Numbered from the stretch's first letter, positions 41,120 to 51,822 are shown. The stretch: 64,000 bases of DNA from Nitrobacter sp051535235 (GCF_051535235.1 NZ_JBPPLZ010000007.1:124001-188000), one strand, 5' to 3'. Notes: generated by a model not told the origin, from the letters alone. A program made the numbers and translations.

Positions 41120-43225
41120 TCAGTCCGCTGACGCCTGGTCGCGTTTCACCGCCCACAGGGCGAAGGCATAGGCGAGGGCAACCTCATCAAGGCGGTCGAA
41201 GCGGCCGGAGGCGCCACCATGTCCCGCGCCCATGTTGGTTCGCAACAGAACGGGGCCGCCTGACGTCATGGTGGCGCGCAGCCGCGCGATCCATTTCGCC
41301 GGCTCCCAATAGGTGACGCGCGGATCGGTCAGTCCGCCCATGGCGAGGATCGCCGGATAGTCCTTCGCCGCGACGTTCTCGTAAGGCGAATATGACAGGA
41401 TGGTGCGGAAGTCCTTGTCGCTTGCAATCGGGTTGCCCCACTCGGGCCATTCCGGCGGGGTCAGCGGCAGCGTGTCGTCGAGCATGGTGTTGAGCACGTC
41501 GACGAACGGCACCTCCGCGACGATGCCGGCGAACAACTCGCCGGCGCGGTTGGCGACCGCGCCCATCAGCATGCCGCCGGCGCTGCCGCCGTGGCCGACA
41601 ATGTTCTTCGCCGACGTATAGTTCGCCGCGATCAGCGCGCGGCCGCAAGCGGCGAAATCGTCAAAACTGTTGGTTTTCTTCTCGCGCTTGCCGTCGAGAT
41701 ACCAGCCCCAGCCCTTGTCCGCGCCGCCACGAATGTGGGCAATGGCGTAGACGAAGCCGCGGTCGACCAGCGACAGCCGGTTGGCCGAGAATGACGCCGG
41801 CATCGCAAGACCGTACGAGCCATAGCCGTAGAGCAGCAGCGGCGCGCGGCCGTTGCGCGCAAAATCCTTGCGATGCAGGATCGACACCGGCACCTCGGCG
41901 CCGTCGTCCGCCTTCGCCATGATGCGTGTGGTGGCGTAGTTTGCAGGATCATGTCCCGACGGAATCTCCTGGCGCTTGCGTAGCGTGCGCGCGCGGCTCG
42001 CCATGTCGTAGTCGAACACTTCAGTTGGCGTCGTCATCGACGAGTAGCTGAAGCGCAGGGTGGTGGTGTCGAATTCGTAGCCGCCGTGGGTGTCGAGCGA
42101 ATAGGCGGCCTCGTCGAAGGCGATTGCGTGTTCGTCGCCGGTCGCGAGGTCGCGGATCACGATCGACGGCAGCGCGTTGGCGCGTTCGAGCCGCACCATG
42201 TGGCCGGAATAAACTTCCAGATCGAGCACATAGGTGCCGGGACGATACGGGATCAGGTCGCGCCAGTTCGCACGTTCGGGCGCAGAAAGCGGCGCGGTCA
42301 CGACCTTGAAATCGATGGCGCCGTCGGCGTTGGTGAGGATGAAAAGCTCGTCGCCGCGGTCGGCGACGGAATACTGCACGCCGCCCTCGCGCGCCGCGAT
42401 CAGGCGCGGCGGTTCATCGGGCCTGGAGAGATCGATCAGCCGCTGCTCGGAAGTTTCATGATCGCCGCCGGCGATGACGCAGAAGCGGCCGCTGGCACTC
42501 TCATGAATATGTGTGAACCAGCCTGCGTCTTTCTCCTCGTAAACCAGCACGTCGTCGGATTGCGGCGTGCCGAGCCGGTGGCGATAGACCTGCATCGGGC
42601 GGTGATTATCGTCGAGCTTGACGTAGTAGAAGGCGCGTGAGTCCGCGCTCCATACCACGCCGCCGTCGGTCTCCTCGATGACGTCAGCGAGATCGGCGCC
42701 GCTGTCCCAGTCGCGGGTCCGGATCGTGAAGTACTCCGAACCGCGATCGTCGGCGCTCCACGCTTCAAGGCGATGGTCGGGGGAATGCCTGACATCACCG
42801 AGCTTGAAGAATTTCTTGCCTCCGGCAAGCGCGTCGCCATCCAGGAGGAAGCGGGCGTCGCCGCCGTCGCGCGGCTGCCGCCCGATCATGCGGTGCTGGC
42901 CGCCCTCGCGGTATTTGGTAAAATAGGCGAAGGGCCCATCGGGCGAGGGGACGGTGGAATCGTCCTCCTTGATGCGGCCGCGCATTTCCGCGACGAGCTG
43001 CTTTTGCAGTGGCTCGGTCGCAGCGAGCAGGGCGCTCGAATAGGCGTTCTCGGCTTCCAGATAGGCGCGGATGTCCGGCGCCAGCAAGGACGGTTCGCGC
43101 AGCACCTGCTGCCAGTTCGCGTCCTTCAGCCAGGCATAGTCGTCGGTCACGGTGATGCCGTGATGGGTGGAGGTGTGCGGCCGGCGTTCGGCCTTGGGGG
43201 GCGTCGATGTCATGATGCTGTTCAT
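41120..43225 (-). CDS. ptrB: Oligopeptidase B (S9A serine peptidase)
   Basis: A 701-residue prolyl-oligopeptidase-family enzyme that cleaves short peptides after Arg or Lys in the cytoplasm. The N-terminal half is a seven-blade beta-propeller (DDYAWLKDANWQQVL opening; GPFAYFTKYREGGQHRMIGR). The catalytic triad is visible: Ser548 in GHGGSAGGML, Asp634 in GGLTDPRVTYWEPAKWIA and His669 in GAGHGG. The PEWPEWGNP segment is shared by oligopeptidase B proteins. Start could be the second Met (43213). The upstream region contains a repeat-like GAGCGTTTTCGAGCGAAG element. Firm family assignment. Confidence 0.94.
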   Translation of the reverse strand: MNSIMTSTPPKAERRPHTSTHHGITVTDDYAWLKDANWQQVLREPSLLAPDIRAYLEAENAYSSALLAATEPLQKQLVAEMRGRIKEDDSTVPSPDGPFAYFTKYREGGQHRMIGRQPRDGGDARFLLDGDALAGGKKFFKLGDVRHSPDHRLEAWSADDRGSEYFTIRTRDWDSGADLADVIEETDGGVVWSADSRAFYYVKLDDNHRPMQVYRHRLGTPQSDDVLVYEEKDAGWFTHIHESASGRFCVIAGGDHETSEQRLIDLSRPDEPPRLIAAREGGVQYSVADRGDELFILTNADGAIDFKVVTAPLSAPERANWRDLIPYRPGTYVLDLEVYSGHMVRLERANALPSIVIRDLATGDEHAIAFDEAAYSLDTHGGYEFDTTTLRFSYSSMTTPTEVFDYDMASRARTLRKRQEIPSGHDPANYATTRIMAKADDGAEVPVSILHRKDFARNGRAPLLLYGYGSYGLAMPASFSANRLSLVDRGFVYAIAHIRGGADKGWGWYLDGKREKKTNSFDDFAACGRALIAANYTSAKNIVGHGGSAGGMLMGAVANRAGELFAGIVAEVPFVDVLNTMLDDTLPLTPPEWPEWGNPIASDKDFRTILSYSPYENVAAKDYPAILAMGGLTDPRVTYWEPAKWIARLRATMTSGGPVLLRTNMGAGHGGASGRFDRLDEVALAYAFALWAVKRDQASAD

Positions 43226-43294
43226 AGAGCGTTTTCGAGCGAAGTGGAATCCGGTTCGCGTGAAGAAAACGCGTCAAATCAAAAAGCTGGAGTC
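43226..43294 (+). repeat. Repeat-derived sequence related to family A
   Basis: Contains AGAGCGTTTTCGAGCGAAGT followed by GGAATCCGGTTCGCGTGAAG and AAAACGCGTCAAATC, matching both ends of the family A repeat but without the central CATGTCCTCGGG. It forms the upstream region of the oligopeptidase gene. Confidence 0.6.
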
Positions 43295-43450
43295 CTTCAC
43301 CGTTTCCGTGAAATGGTGAAGACTCCAGGAGGGCTGAACCGCGGCGGCAAGCGATTGCCGGCGTATCCTGACAGCGGGATGCCGGTGGCGGCACTGGCCG
43401 TGACGCGGTATGATCCGGCTTCGCGAGGGGCTGAGCCGGAGACGAGCCTC

Positions 43451-43717
43451 ATGTGCCGTAACATCAAGACGCTGTTCAATTTCGAACCGCCGGCAACGGA
43501 CGAGGAGATTCATGCCTCGGCCTTGCAATTCGTGCGCAAGCTTTCAGGCTTCAACAAGCCGTCGGCGGCGAACAAAGCGGCGTTCGATCGCGCCGTCCAT
43601 GACGTCGCGCACGCCGCGCATCATCTGCTGGCGTCGCTGCACACGCAGGCGCCTGCGCGCGACCGCGCGGTGGAAGCGGAGAAGGCACGTGAACGCAGCC
43701 GGACGCGGTTCGGCTGA
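43451..43717 (+). CDS. DUF2277 small protein
   Basis: An 88-residue protein that begins MCRNIKTLFNFEPPATDEEI, the conserved start of DUF2277, followed by helices ALQFVRKLSGFNKPS and AVHDVAHAAHHLLASL. The family is small, widespread in bacteria and of unknown function, though the N-terminal MCRNIK and mixed His/Cys residues invite a metal-binding role. The frame is open far upstream (to 42773), but that region is antisense to oligopeptidase B. Good confidence in identity, none in function. Confidence 0.85.
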   Translation: MCRNIKTLFNFEPPATDEEIHASALQFVRKLSGFNKPSAANKAAFDRAVHDVAHAAHHLLASLHTQAPARDRAVEAEKARERSRTRFG

Positions 43718-43755
43718 TCGTGCCGGCGCTTAATGGCGATAACGAAGGGTGCAAG

Positions 43756-44196
43756 ATGAAATACCTGAATTGTCTTGTCGGCGCGCTCTGTCTGGCCGGA
43801 CTGCTTTGCCCGGCAATGCCGTCTTCGGCCCGCGCCGCGACGTCGGAACGGTTCGGCATGGGCGGCTGGATCAAGGACTTTCAACCGGAAATCGACCGCG
43901 TCAACGCCACGGGCGAACTGTTCCGTATCGAGGGACACTGCCAGTCGAACTGCACGCTGTTCCTCGGCGTACGGAATGTCTGCGTCGAGCGTAGCGCGCG
44001 ACTTCTGTTTCATTCGGGGCATGATCGCCAGCGGCGGATCAACGCTGCATCGACGCGGCGCATGCTGAATGCCTATAATCCGAAACTGCGTCAGTATGTG
44101 ATGGACCACCACTACATGGACACGCTGGAATTCCACGCCATCTCCGGCGCGGATATCATCGACAAGTTCGGCTATCGGGAATGTCCGCGCCGGTAG
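43756..44196 (+). CDS. Secreted small protein, COG3904-like
   Basis: A 146-residue protein; GAAGGGTGCAAG precedes ATG 43756. Signal peptide about residues 1-28 (LVGALCLAGLLCPAMPSSARA). The mature part has the pattern EGHCQSNCTLFLGVRNVCVE and then ARLLFHSGHD, reminiscent of the ClpP/crotonase-like COG3904 periplasmic proteins, but much shorter and without their catalytic Ser context. It ends HAISGADIIDKFGYRECP. Four cysteines suggest disulfides in the periplasm. Function unknown. Confidence 0.65.
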   Translation: MKYLNCLVGALCLAGLLCPAMPSSARAATSERFGMGGWIKDFQPEIDRVNATGELFRIEGHCQSNCTLFLGVRNVCVERSARLLFHSGHDRQRRINAASTRRMLNAYNPKLRQYVMDHHYMDTLEFHAISGADIIDKFGYRECPRR

Positions 44197-44228
44197 AGGC
44201 TCCCCAACATCGCGCCGCCCGCCAACCG

Positions 44229-44483
44229 TCAGCCGTGATCGGGCACATCCAACCCCATGGCTTCATATTGCCGGATCTTGTTGCGCAGCGTGCGCACCGA
44301 TACGCCGAGAACCCTTGCGGCGCGCGTGCGGTTGCCGTCGCAACGCGCAAGCGTCTGCAACACAAGCTCCCGTTCGACTTCGGTGACCGTGGCGCCGACC
44401 AACAGCGGAATCACCGCATCCGGCGTGAGCGCAGCTTGAGCCTGCTGCGGACGTTGCGCGCCGGATTGCAAATCCTGGGTCAT
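44229..44483 (-). CDS. Stand-alone Fis-type helix-turn-helix protein
   Basis: An 84-residue protein with GGGAGG upstream of its ATG. Residues about 35-75 are a Fis/NtrC C-terminal HTH (VERELVLQTLARCDGNRTRAARVLGVSVRTLRNKIRQY), ending in LDVPDHG. In most bacteria this domain terminates sigma-54 activators such as NtrC or FlbD; here no AAA+ or receiver domain precedes it, and the N-terminal 30 residues are unstructured. FlbD in alphaproteobacteria has a very similar end, so it may be a shortened FlbD-like regulator or a nucleoid protein. Neighbours give no flagellar context. Confidence 0.75.
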   Translation of the reverse strand: MTQDLQSGAQRPQQAQAALTPDAVIPLLVGATVTEVERELVLQTLARCDGNRTRAARVLGVSVRTLRNKIRQYEAMGLDVPDHG

Positions 44484-44979
44484 CAGTCCCTCCCGAAGCT
44501 GCTTCCATTTCCGAGGAAGCCGACTGGATTGAGACCCCCATCCCCGGCCATATGGCTAATGATATGGTTACCAGATTCTTAACAATTGATGTGATCGCGG
44601 GGCAAGCTGAAAAACAAGGGAAATTGCTCGATTTTGACCGCGAGAAATGCGCGTAACAGTAGAATGTGATGCGCAAAACGGAATTTAACGCGAATTGTGT
44701 TTCCGTTCATCGCAAGCACCGATTGCGGCCTCATGCAGAGGCGAATCGCTGTCCCGGTCGAAGGCAGCGCAACGCACGTCACGGTCTATCTCCCGGCCGC
44801 CATCGCCGTTACGAAACCGGACAGCACCGCGCAGCGGCTGTGACGCTGTCGCTGCGATCGCGAATGGTCTCGCGAAACGTGGATGCGCCGATGCCGGCGA
44901 TTGCGCTTGCCGCGTTCGCTCCTTACGCTTGCGAGCCATCCGAATCATGTTCTTCCTTCGAACTCCGGAGAATGCTCCC
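44484..44979. other. Intergenic region between divergent genes
   Basis: About 495 bases. The frame of the next gene is open back to 44695, but its early part is Arg/Ser-rich and the signal peptide begins at 44980. No hairpins or repeats stand out. It should contain two divergent promoters. Confidence 0.45.
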
Positions 44980-45414
44980 ATGCCGTCAACATCCCGGCTT
45001 CGCGCCGTTATGATCGCGCTGGTCGTCTGCCTTGGCCTGTGCTCCACAGCCCGCGCCGACAGCGGCACGGTGACGCTGACGATCTATAAAGGCGGCTGGA
45101 TCATCGGCGCGTCCGGCGGCGGCGGCACGCTCACCTTTCACGGCCGACGCTATCCGCTCTCGATCGGCGGCCTGGACTATGGCCTGGTGTTCGGAGGATC
45201 GAAGACCGTGCTGCACGGCCGCGTCAGCCGCATCAATCGTCCTTCGGATGTCGCCGGCGTTTATGGAGCAGCCGGCGCTGGCCTTGCCATCGGCGGCGGC
45301 GCCCGCGCCATCGTGCTGAGCAACCAGAAGGGCGCGGTGCTGGAACTGTCCGGCCGCCAGTTCGGCCTGATGGCCAACGCCGATCTCTCCGGGCTTGCGA
45401 TCACGATGCGATAG
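44980..45414 (+). CDS. EipA/DUF1134-like envelope protein
   Basis: A 144-residue protein starting at ATG 44980 (ATG 44947 possible). Signal peptide: LRAVMIALVVCLGLCSTARA. The mature part is glycine-rich beta sequence: GTVTLTIYKGGWIIGASGGG, GTLTFHGRRYPLSIGGLDYG, PSDVAGVYGAAGAGLAIGGG and NQKGAVLELSGRQFGLMAN. This matches the pattern I know from the DUF1134/EipA envelope-integrity proteins (small beta-barrel), but it is shorter. Assignment is by pattern; envelope location is well supported by the signal peptide. Confidence 0.65.
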   Translation: MPSTSRLRAVMIALVVCLGLCSTARADSGTVTLTIYKGGWIIGASGGGGTLTFHGRRYPLSIGGLDYGLVFGGSKTVLHGRVSRINRPSDVAGVYGAAGAGLAIGGGARAIVLSNQKGAVLELSGRQFGLMANADLSGLAITMR

Positions 45415-45474
45415 CGACGCGGGCGCGCGTCAACACATAGGGCGACGCGCCGGCGCGGAACGCTCGCGGTCGGC

Positions 45475-46422
45475 TCAGATGGTGACGCCGCGGTTATAGC
45501 TCTCGATCAACTGGTTGTAGTCGCGGAGCAGCCGCGGCGGCGAGCCCTCGACCATCCAGCCGCCGCCGCCACCGAGCATCATGCGGTCGCCCTGGCTGTA
45601 GGGCACCTTGTCGCGGATGCGGCGCATCAGTTGCTTCGCCGAAGTGAGATATGACTTGGCGTTGTTCATGAAGAACGAGCCGAGTTTCGCGTCGCCGTTC
45701 TTGCCCGAGGCCTCTTCGGCCGCCTTCACCGCGGCCTCATAGTCCCCCAGCGCCGTCGTGATCGACGCGATGTCCGGCTTGTCGGTATCCTCCGCGCGCA
45801 GCAAGCGTTTGGCGTGGATCATCAGCGCCTCGACGTGATAGCGTACCTTGCGGCCTTCCTTCGCCTCGATCGCGGCGAGTTGCTCCGCCGCCTGCCTGTC
45901 CTTGATGGCCTCGACGCCGGCGCGCAGCTTCTTGTCGGCGCTCGCGAATGCGTCCCACGCCGCGACCAGGCGCGGATGCAGCGCCTTGCCCTTGGCCATC
46001 TTGTCGTCCTTGTAGTTCTCCTGCTCGTAATACTCGTCGGCCTCTTTCAGCAGCGGCTCGAGCTTGCCGACAGCTTCGGCGTAGGCGGAAGCAGCGGCCT
46101 CGAGATCGGCATCGCGCGGCTCGAGCGCATTGGCCTTCTCGACGCTCTTTTTGCAATCCGACGTGTCGTAGATGGTGTAGGTGCCATAGATGATGCGCTC
46201 CTTGCCGGTCGGCCCGGTTTTCTTCGCCCATGAGAAGTAACGGTTGCGGGACTCATACGACCGCTCCGACAGACGATTGATGCAGCCGACATAGGCGTTG
46301 AGCTTTTCGATGAGTTGCGAGGGCGGCGGGGAGGAGGACGTCTTGTCTTGCGCAGTGGCGGACGCGAGAGAAAGGCCGAAGGCTGCGGCGGACAACAGAG
46401 CAATCGCCCGAAACGGCGTCAT
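45475..46422 (-). CDS. YiiG-like DUF3829 periplasmic protein
   Basis: A 315-residue protein beginning MTPFRAIALLSAAAFGLSLASATA, a clear signal peptide; GAGG precedes ATG 46422. The remainder is helical and begins LIEKLNAYVGCINRLSERSYESRNRYFSW, a pattern typical of DUF3829 proteins, then YYEQENYKDDKMAKGKALHPRLV and SFFMNNAKSYLTSAKQLMRRIR. Family function is not established. The protein ends with a Gly-rich MMLGGGGGWMVEG stretch before the final NQLIESYN. Confidence 0.8.
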   Translation of the reverse strand: MTPFRAIALLSAAAFGLSLASATAQDKTSSSPPPSQLIEKLNAYVGCINRLSERSYESRNRYFSWAKKTGPTGKERIIYGTYTIYDTSDCKKSVEKANALEPRDADLEAAASAYAEAVGKLEPLLKEADEYYEQENYKDDKMAKGKALHPRLVAAWDAFASADKKLRAGVEAIKDRQAAEQLAAIEAKEGRKVRYHVEALMIHAKRLLRAEDTDKPDIASITTALGDYEAAVKAAEEASGKNGDAKLGSFFMNNAKSYLTSAKQLMRRIRDKVPYSQGDRMMLGGGGGWMVEGSPPRLLRDYNQLIESYNRGVTI

Positions 46423-46595
46423 GGCTTCTTTCCTCGCGATGCTGACGATCCCAGCGTTTGTCGCGGCAGATTGCAAAAGGTTCGCGCTTGTTGCAAGCGC
46501 GGGGAACGTCTCCGTCAGTTGTTAGCCTTCTGGGCAAGTGGCCGCATGAGCGAGCGACATGCGGATTGTCAACTGTCAACTCAGTCCCGGATCGC

Positions 46596-47189
46596 CTATC
46601 CGCGTCCCGGATTGCCGCGCCGATTGACGAGCCGCCGAAGGGGCGCATCCAACGAATTCAGCACGAAGCCGAGCAGCGCCCATTTCGGCTCGACGAGGCT
46701 GATGAGAACGGCGACGACGGCAGAGGCGATCAGCATGCTCAGGCCGATGCGGTCTTCGATCTTGTGCGTTTCCGATGTGCGGTGTTCGGACAACGTGACC
46801 ATGCGTGCCGCCACAAGCGCGAAGGCCACGGTGTTCGCCGCATAGAACCAGACGGCAGGCGCCAGCGTCGGGTAGCGGCCGATCAGCATCGTCGTGAACG
46901 GCACCAGCGTAATCAGCAGAAGATGCAGCATCGCCCATTTGGTATAGGCCTCGCTGACCTCCTCGCCGCGCGGCGCCAGCTTCACCATGCCGGTCCAGCG
47001 CAGCGCCAGCACATAGAAACTGATGACATAGACCAGCAGCTGGCTGCCGAGCTCGACGATGCGATGCAGCAGGTCCGCGGCGCTCTGCGGCTGGAATGTT
47101 TCCGGCAGCCTCAGGTCGATCACCAGCAGCGTCATCGCGACGCTGAACACGCCGTCGGTCAGCGCATCGAGGCGGGATTTGGGGATCAT
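46596..47189 (-). CDS. TMEM175-family (DUF1211) potassium channel-like protein
   Basis: A 197-residue membrane protein with the family's signature first helix, RLDALTDGVFSVAMTLLVIDLRLP, where RxxxFSD-like residues line the pore (here RLDALTDGVFSV). Five further helices follow (LVYVISFYVLALRW, LLLITLVPFTTMLI, AVWFYAANTVAFALVAARM, and LSMLIASAVVAVLISLV). Bacterial TMEM175 proteins are tetrameric K+ channels. The stop lies near the start of the gene at 45475's upstream region; no operon partner is clear. Confidence 0.85.
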   Translation of the reverse strand: MIPKSRLDALTDGVFSVAMTLLVIDLRLPETFQPQSAADLLHRIVELGSQLLVYVISFYVLALRWTGMVKLAPRGEEVSEAYTKWAMLHLLLITLVPFTTMLIGRYPTLAPAVWFYAANTVAFALVAARMVTLSEHRTSETHKIEDRIGLSMLIASAVVAVLISLVEPKWALLGFVLNSLDAPLRRLVNRRGNPGRG

Positions 47190-47195
47190 GAAGAC

Positions 47196-47704
47196 TTACA
47201 TCTTAATCCAATGGGCAAGCTCATGCCAGGGTGCCGCGCTCCAATGACCTGATGCGGCTCCAGAAGTCGAGGTTAAAACAAAAATTTCAGGAAAGCCTGT
47301 TGCGGAGGCGGGTTGGCGACCTAACGAAATTTGATGGGTGCGGCATCCAAGAAACACGCTGGCAGCTTTCTTGCTGGTGAACGCAATACTTTTTGGACGA
47401 TACTGTCCGATTTTTTGACGAAAGGAATCTACATCAAATTGTTCGCTTGCGAGGTGATGATCGGAGCCAGCATCAATCTTGCATAGGTCGGTTAAACCGA
47501 TTCCGAGTGGACGCAGTTGCTGATACTCACTCGGTTTGAACTGGCGAGGGGTAATGCCCACCTCATATAACGTGTTCCAGAATTTATTACGTGGATGCGC
47601 GTAATAATGCCCCGCAGCCGCCGAGACGGTACTTGCAGCGGCTCCGACAAAAATCGTTTTCAAATTTTCTTGCAGTAAGTCTGGAAGCTTATCCGAAGGG
47701 GTCA

Positions 47705-47705
<1 letters not shown>
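47196..47705 (-). CDS. Uracil-DNA glycosylase-fold protein (Mug-like) with altered active-site motif
   Basis: A 169-residue protein whose ATG overlaps the thiC stop (TGATG), so it is translated from the thiamine operon mRNA. The UDG-superfamily pattern is clear: GHYYAHPRNKFWNTLYEVGI (as in the HHFAxPxNRFWxAL block of Mug/TDG) and LGIGLTDLCK. Motif 1, normally GINPG with a catalytic Asn, reads FVGAAAST; motif 3, normally NPSGxN or similar, reads TSTSGAASGHW. So it may be a mismatch glycosylase of a divergent subfamily, or have lost the usual chemistry. The DNA is more AT-rich than thiC. GTG one codon earlier is an alternative start. Confidence 0.75.
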
Positions 47706-49669
<1,964 letters not shown>

Positions 49670-49694
49670 GGCGTTTCTCCGGTTCGAGACGAGT

Positions 49695-50081
49695 TCAATG
49701 CAAATAGCCGAGAAGACTGAAGACGATGCCGATCGCGAGCCAGATCAGCCCGGCGATCATCGCCATGGCGGGTTGGTGCAGGAACGCGCGCCCGCCCGCA
49801 TAAAGGAATGGCGGCTCGATGATGCGGATCGCACCGGCGAAAACCAGCAGCCAGCCGAACAGCGTCACGATCACGCGCCAGTCCGACGTCCAGACATTGT
49901 GGGTCAGCACGATGGCGAGGCCGCCAAGCATCACCATCAGCCCGCCGAGGAACATCAGCCCGCGGCTGGCCAAAAACTCCTCGGCCATCGCATGAAAACT
50001 CTGCCGGTTGAGCAGCACGGCAAGACCGGCCGTGATCATGACCGGGCCGATCAGCCGCGCGATAAAGACGGACGTCTGCAT
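49695..50081 (-). CDS. Four-helix membrane protein in the thiamine operon
   Basis: A 128-residue protein with GAGG before the ATG. Four hydrophobic helices: IARLIGPVMITAGLAVLL, ASRGLMFLGGLMVMLGGLAIVL, VIVTLFGWLLVFAGAIRII and MAMIAGLIWLAIGIVFSLLGYL. It sits between thiE (9 bases) and thiC (25 bases) on the same strand. I do not recognise a transporter family; it is too small for ThiXYZ or YkoEDC components. Co-regulation by the TPP riboswitch is expected, so a role linked to thiamine or precursor handling is possible but unproven. Confidence 0.7.
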   Translation of the reverse strand: MQTSVFIARLIGPVMITAGLAVLLNRQSFHAMAEEFLASRGLMFLGGLMVMLGGLAIVLTHNVWTSDWRVIVTLFGWLLVFAGAIRIIEPPFLYAGGRAFLHQPAMAMIAGLIWLAIGIVFSLLGYLH

Positions 50082-50090
50082 GACGGCACC

Positions 50091-50699
50091 TCATGCGGCC
50101 TCGGTGACCTGTTCGAGCCACGCTTTCACCCGCGCGTCGGGATCGGGATTCTGCGTCACATCGCTGACCACGGCGATCGAGTCGGCGCCGGCGGCGAAAA
50201 TTTCCGTCGCCTGTTCGAGCTTGATGCCGCCGATCGCGACCAGCGGAATATTGCCGACGCGCTTTTTCCATTCGGCGATTTTTGGAATGCCCTGCGGCGC
50301 GAAGCGCATTGATTTCAGCGTGGTCGGAAAAATCGGGCCGAGCGCGACGTAGTCTGGTTCGGCCGCCAGCGCGGTTTCGAGCTCGGCTTCGTCGTGGGTG
50401 GAAAGGCCGAGCGTCAGCCCAGCTTTGCGAATCTCGCCGACGTCCGCCTCCGCGAGATCTTCCTGGCCGAGATGGACATGCTCCGCGCCGGCGACGATCG
50501 CCGCGCGCCAGTAGTCGTTGATCACGAGCCGCGTCGGCGTGCCCTTGACGATCTCCAGCGCGTCGCTGACGAGCTGCAGCGCCTCGCCGTCGTTGAGGTC
50601 TTTCGCGCGCAACTGGACCGTGCCGACGCCGAGTCCGGCCAGGCGACGCACCCAGTCCAGCGTATCGACGACGGGATAGAACCGATCAGGATACGGCAT
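50091..50699 (-). CDS. thiE: Thiamine phosphate synthase
   Basis: A 202-residue TIM-barrel enzyme joining HMP-PP and the thiazole phosphate. Motifs: GVGTVQLRAKDL, LVINDYWRAAIVAGAEHVHLGQEDL (pyrimidine-binding region), DYVALGPIFPTTLKS and VAIGGIKLEQATEIFAAGADSIAVVS (phosphate-binding GG). The start overlaps the 3' end of thiG by 14 bases, showing tight coupling. Length and motif order are normal for ThiE. Confidence 0.95.
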   Translation of the reverse strand: MPYPDRFYPVVDTLDWVRRLAGLGVGTVQLRAKDLNDGEALQLVSDALEIVKGTPTRLVINDYWRAAIVAGAEHVHLGQEDLAEADVGEIRKAGLTLGLSTHDEAELETALAAEPDYVALGPIFPTTLKSMRFAPQGIPKIAEWKKRVGNIPLVAIGGIKLEQATEIFAAGADSIAVVSDVTQNPDPDARVKAWLEQVTEAA

Positions 50700-51468
50700 G
50701 CCAGAACGGTGTCCCTACCACAGGCGTTGACGGGGAGGCGAAATCGCGGGCCTCCATCAGGCCCGCTTCATGAGCGCTGCGGCCGGCTTCGACCGCGAGC
50801 TTGAATGCGCCGGCCATCGCCACGGGATCGGCGGCCTTGGCCACGGCGGTGTTCAAGAGCACCGCGTCGTAGCCGAGTTCGAGAGCGTGCGCCGCGTGTG
50901 AGGGGGCGCCGATGCCGGCATCGACGACGAGCGTGATATCGGGCAGCCGCTCGCGCAGCAGCCGCAAGGCGTCGCGATTGGTGATGCCTTTGGCGCTGCC
51001 GATCGGCGCGGCCCATGGCATCACAACCTTGCAGCCGGCATCGACCAGCCGCATGGCGACGCTCAGGTCCCCGGTGCAGTAGGGGAACACCTCGAAACCG
51101 TCCTTGATCAGGATCGACGCGGCTTCGACCAGGCCGACGACGTCGGGCTGCAGCGTGTCGTTGTCGGCGATCACCTCGAGCTTGATCCACGGCGTGCCGA
51201 ACAGCTCGCGCGCGAGTTTCGCCGTGGTGACGGCTTCGCGCACGCTGCGACACCCGGCGGTGTTCGGCAACACGGTGACGTCGAGTTCGCGGATCAGCGA
51301 CCAGAATGCGTCGCCGGTCTTGCCGCCCGCGGTCTCCCGCCGCAGCGACACCGTGACGATCTGACTGCCGGCGGCGCGGATCGCGTCCTGCATGATCTTC
51401 GGCGACGGATACAGCGCGGTGCCGACCAGCAGGCGGGAGGAAAACGACTTGCCGTAGAAGTTGACCAT
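50686..51468 (-). CDS. thiG: Thiazole synthase
   Basis: A 260-residue TIM barrel that builds the thiazole ring from DXP, dehydroglycine (made here by ThiO) and ThiS-thiocarboxylate. Motifs: SRLLVGTALYPSP, VTVSLRRE, LPNTAGCRSVREAVTTA, WIKLEVIADNDTLQPD (Schiff-base Lys region) and PWAAPIGSAKGITNRDALR. GGGGAG is 6 bases before the ATG. A repeat element occupies the 152-base gap to thiS. Confidence 0.96.
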   Translation of the reverse strand: MVNFYGKSFSSRLLVGTALYPSPKIMQDAIRAAGSQIVTVSLRRETAGGKTGDAFWSLIRELDVTVLPNTAGCRSVREAVTTAKLARELFGTPWIKLEVIADNDTLQPDVVGLVEAASILIKDGFEVFPYCTGDLSVAMRLVDAGCKVVMPWAAPIGSAKGITNRDALRLLRERLPDITLVVDAGIGAPSHAAHALELGYDAVLLNTAVAKAADPVAMAGAFKLAVEAGRSAHEAGLMEARDFASPSTPVVGTPFWHAVS

Positions 51469-51479
51469 TCAAATCTCCC

Positions 51480-51586
51480 CGTCATTCCGGGGCGTGCCGA
51501 AGGCGCGAACCCGGAATCCAGTTGCGCCGGTTGCAGAAGTGTCCGGATTCCGGGTTCGCTCGCTGCGCGAGCACCCCGGAACGACG
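51480..51586. repeat. Palindromic extragenic repeat between thiS and thiG
   Basis: Begins CGTCATTCCGGGGCGTGCCG and ends CACCCCGGAACGACG, with inner arms GAACCCGGAATCC and GGATTCCGGGTTC. It forms a long hairpin within the operon transcript. Confidence 0.8.
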
Positions 51587-51620
51587 TCAAGTATTGTTGC
51601 GAGAGCAAACAAGTCCATCG

Positions 51621-51818
51621 TCACCCTCCCTGCCGCGGCGTGATGATCTCGATCTCGTCGCCGCTTTTCAGAATCGCGTCCTCCCATCGGCTTTTCGGCA
51701 GCACTTCGAAATTGACGGCGATCGCGACGTGCGTGCCCTCATAGGCAAGTTCGTTCAGCAGCGCATCGACTGTCTGCGCCGCGATCTCCCGCCGTTCGCC
51801 ATTGACGGTCACTTGCAT
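51621..51818 (-). CDS. thiS: Sulfur carrier protein
   Basis: A 65-residue ubiquitin-like beta-grasp protein with the essential C-terminal Gly-Gly (TPRQGG). Sequence begins MQVTVNGERREI, then DALLNELAYEGTHVAIAVN and LKSGDEIEIITPRQGG. ThiF adenylates the tail and a thiocarboxylate delivers sulfur to ThiG. ThiF is not in the window. It starts 4 bases after the thiO stop. Confidence 0.95.
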   Translation of the reverse strand: MQVTVNGERREIAAQTVDALLNELAYEGTHVAIAVNFEVLPKSRWEDAILKSGDEIEIITPRQGG

Positions 51819-51822
51819 GACG

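Noticed and set aside
46458..47252. 264-residue plus-strand frame with Arg/Gln/His-rich sequence
   Set aside because: Shadow of the TMEM175-type gene on the other strand.
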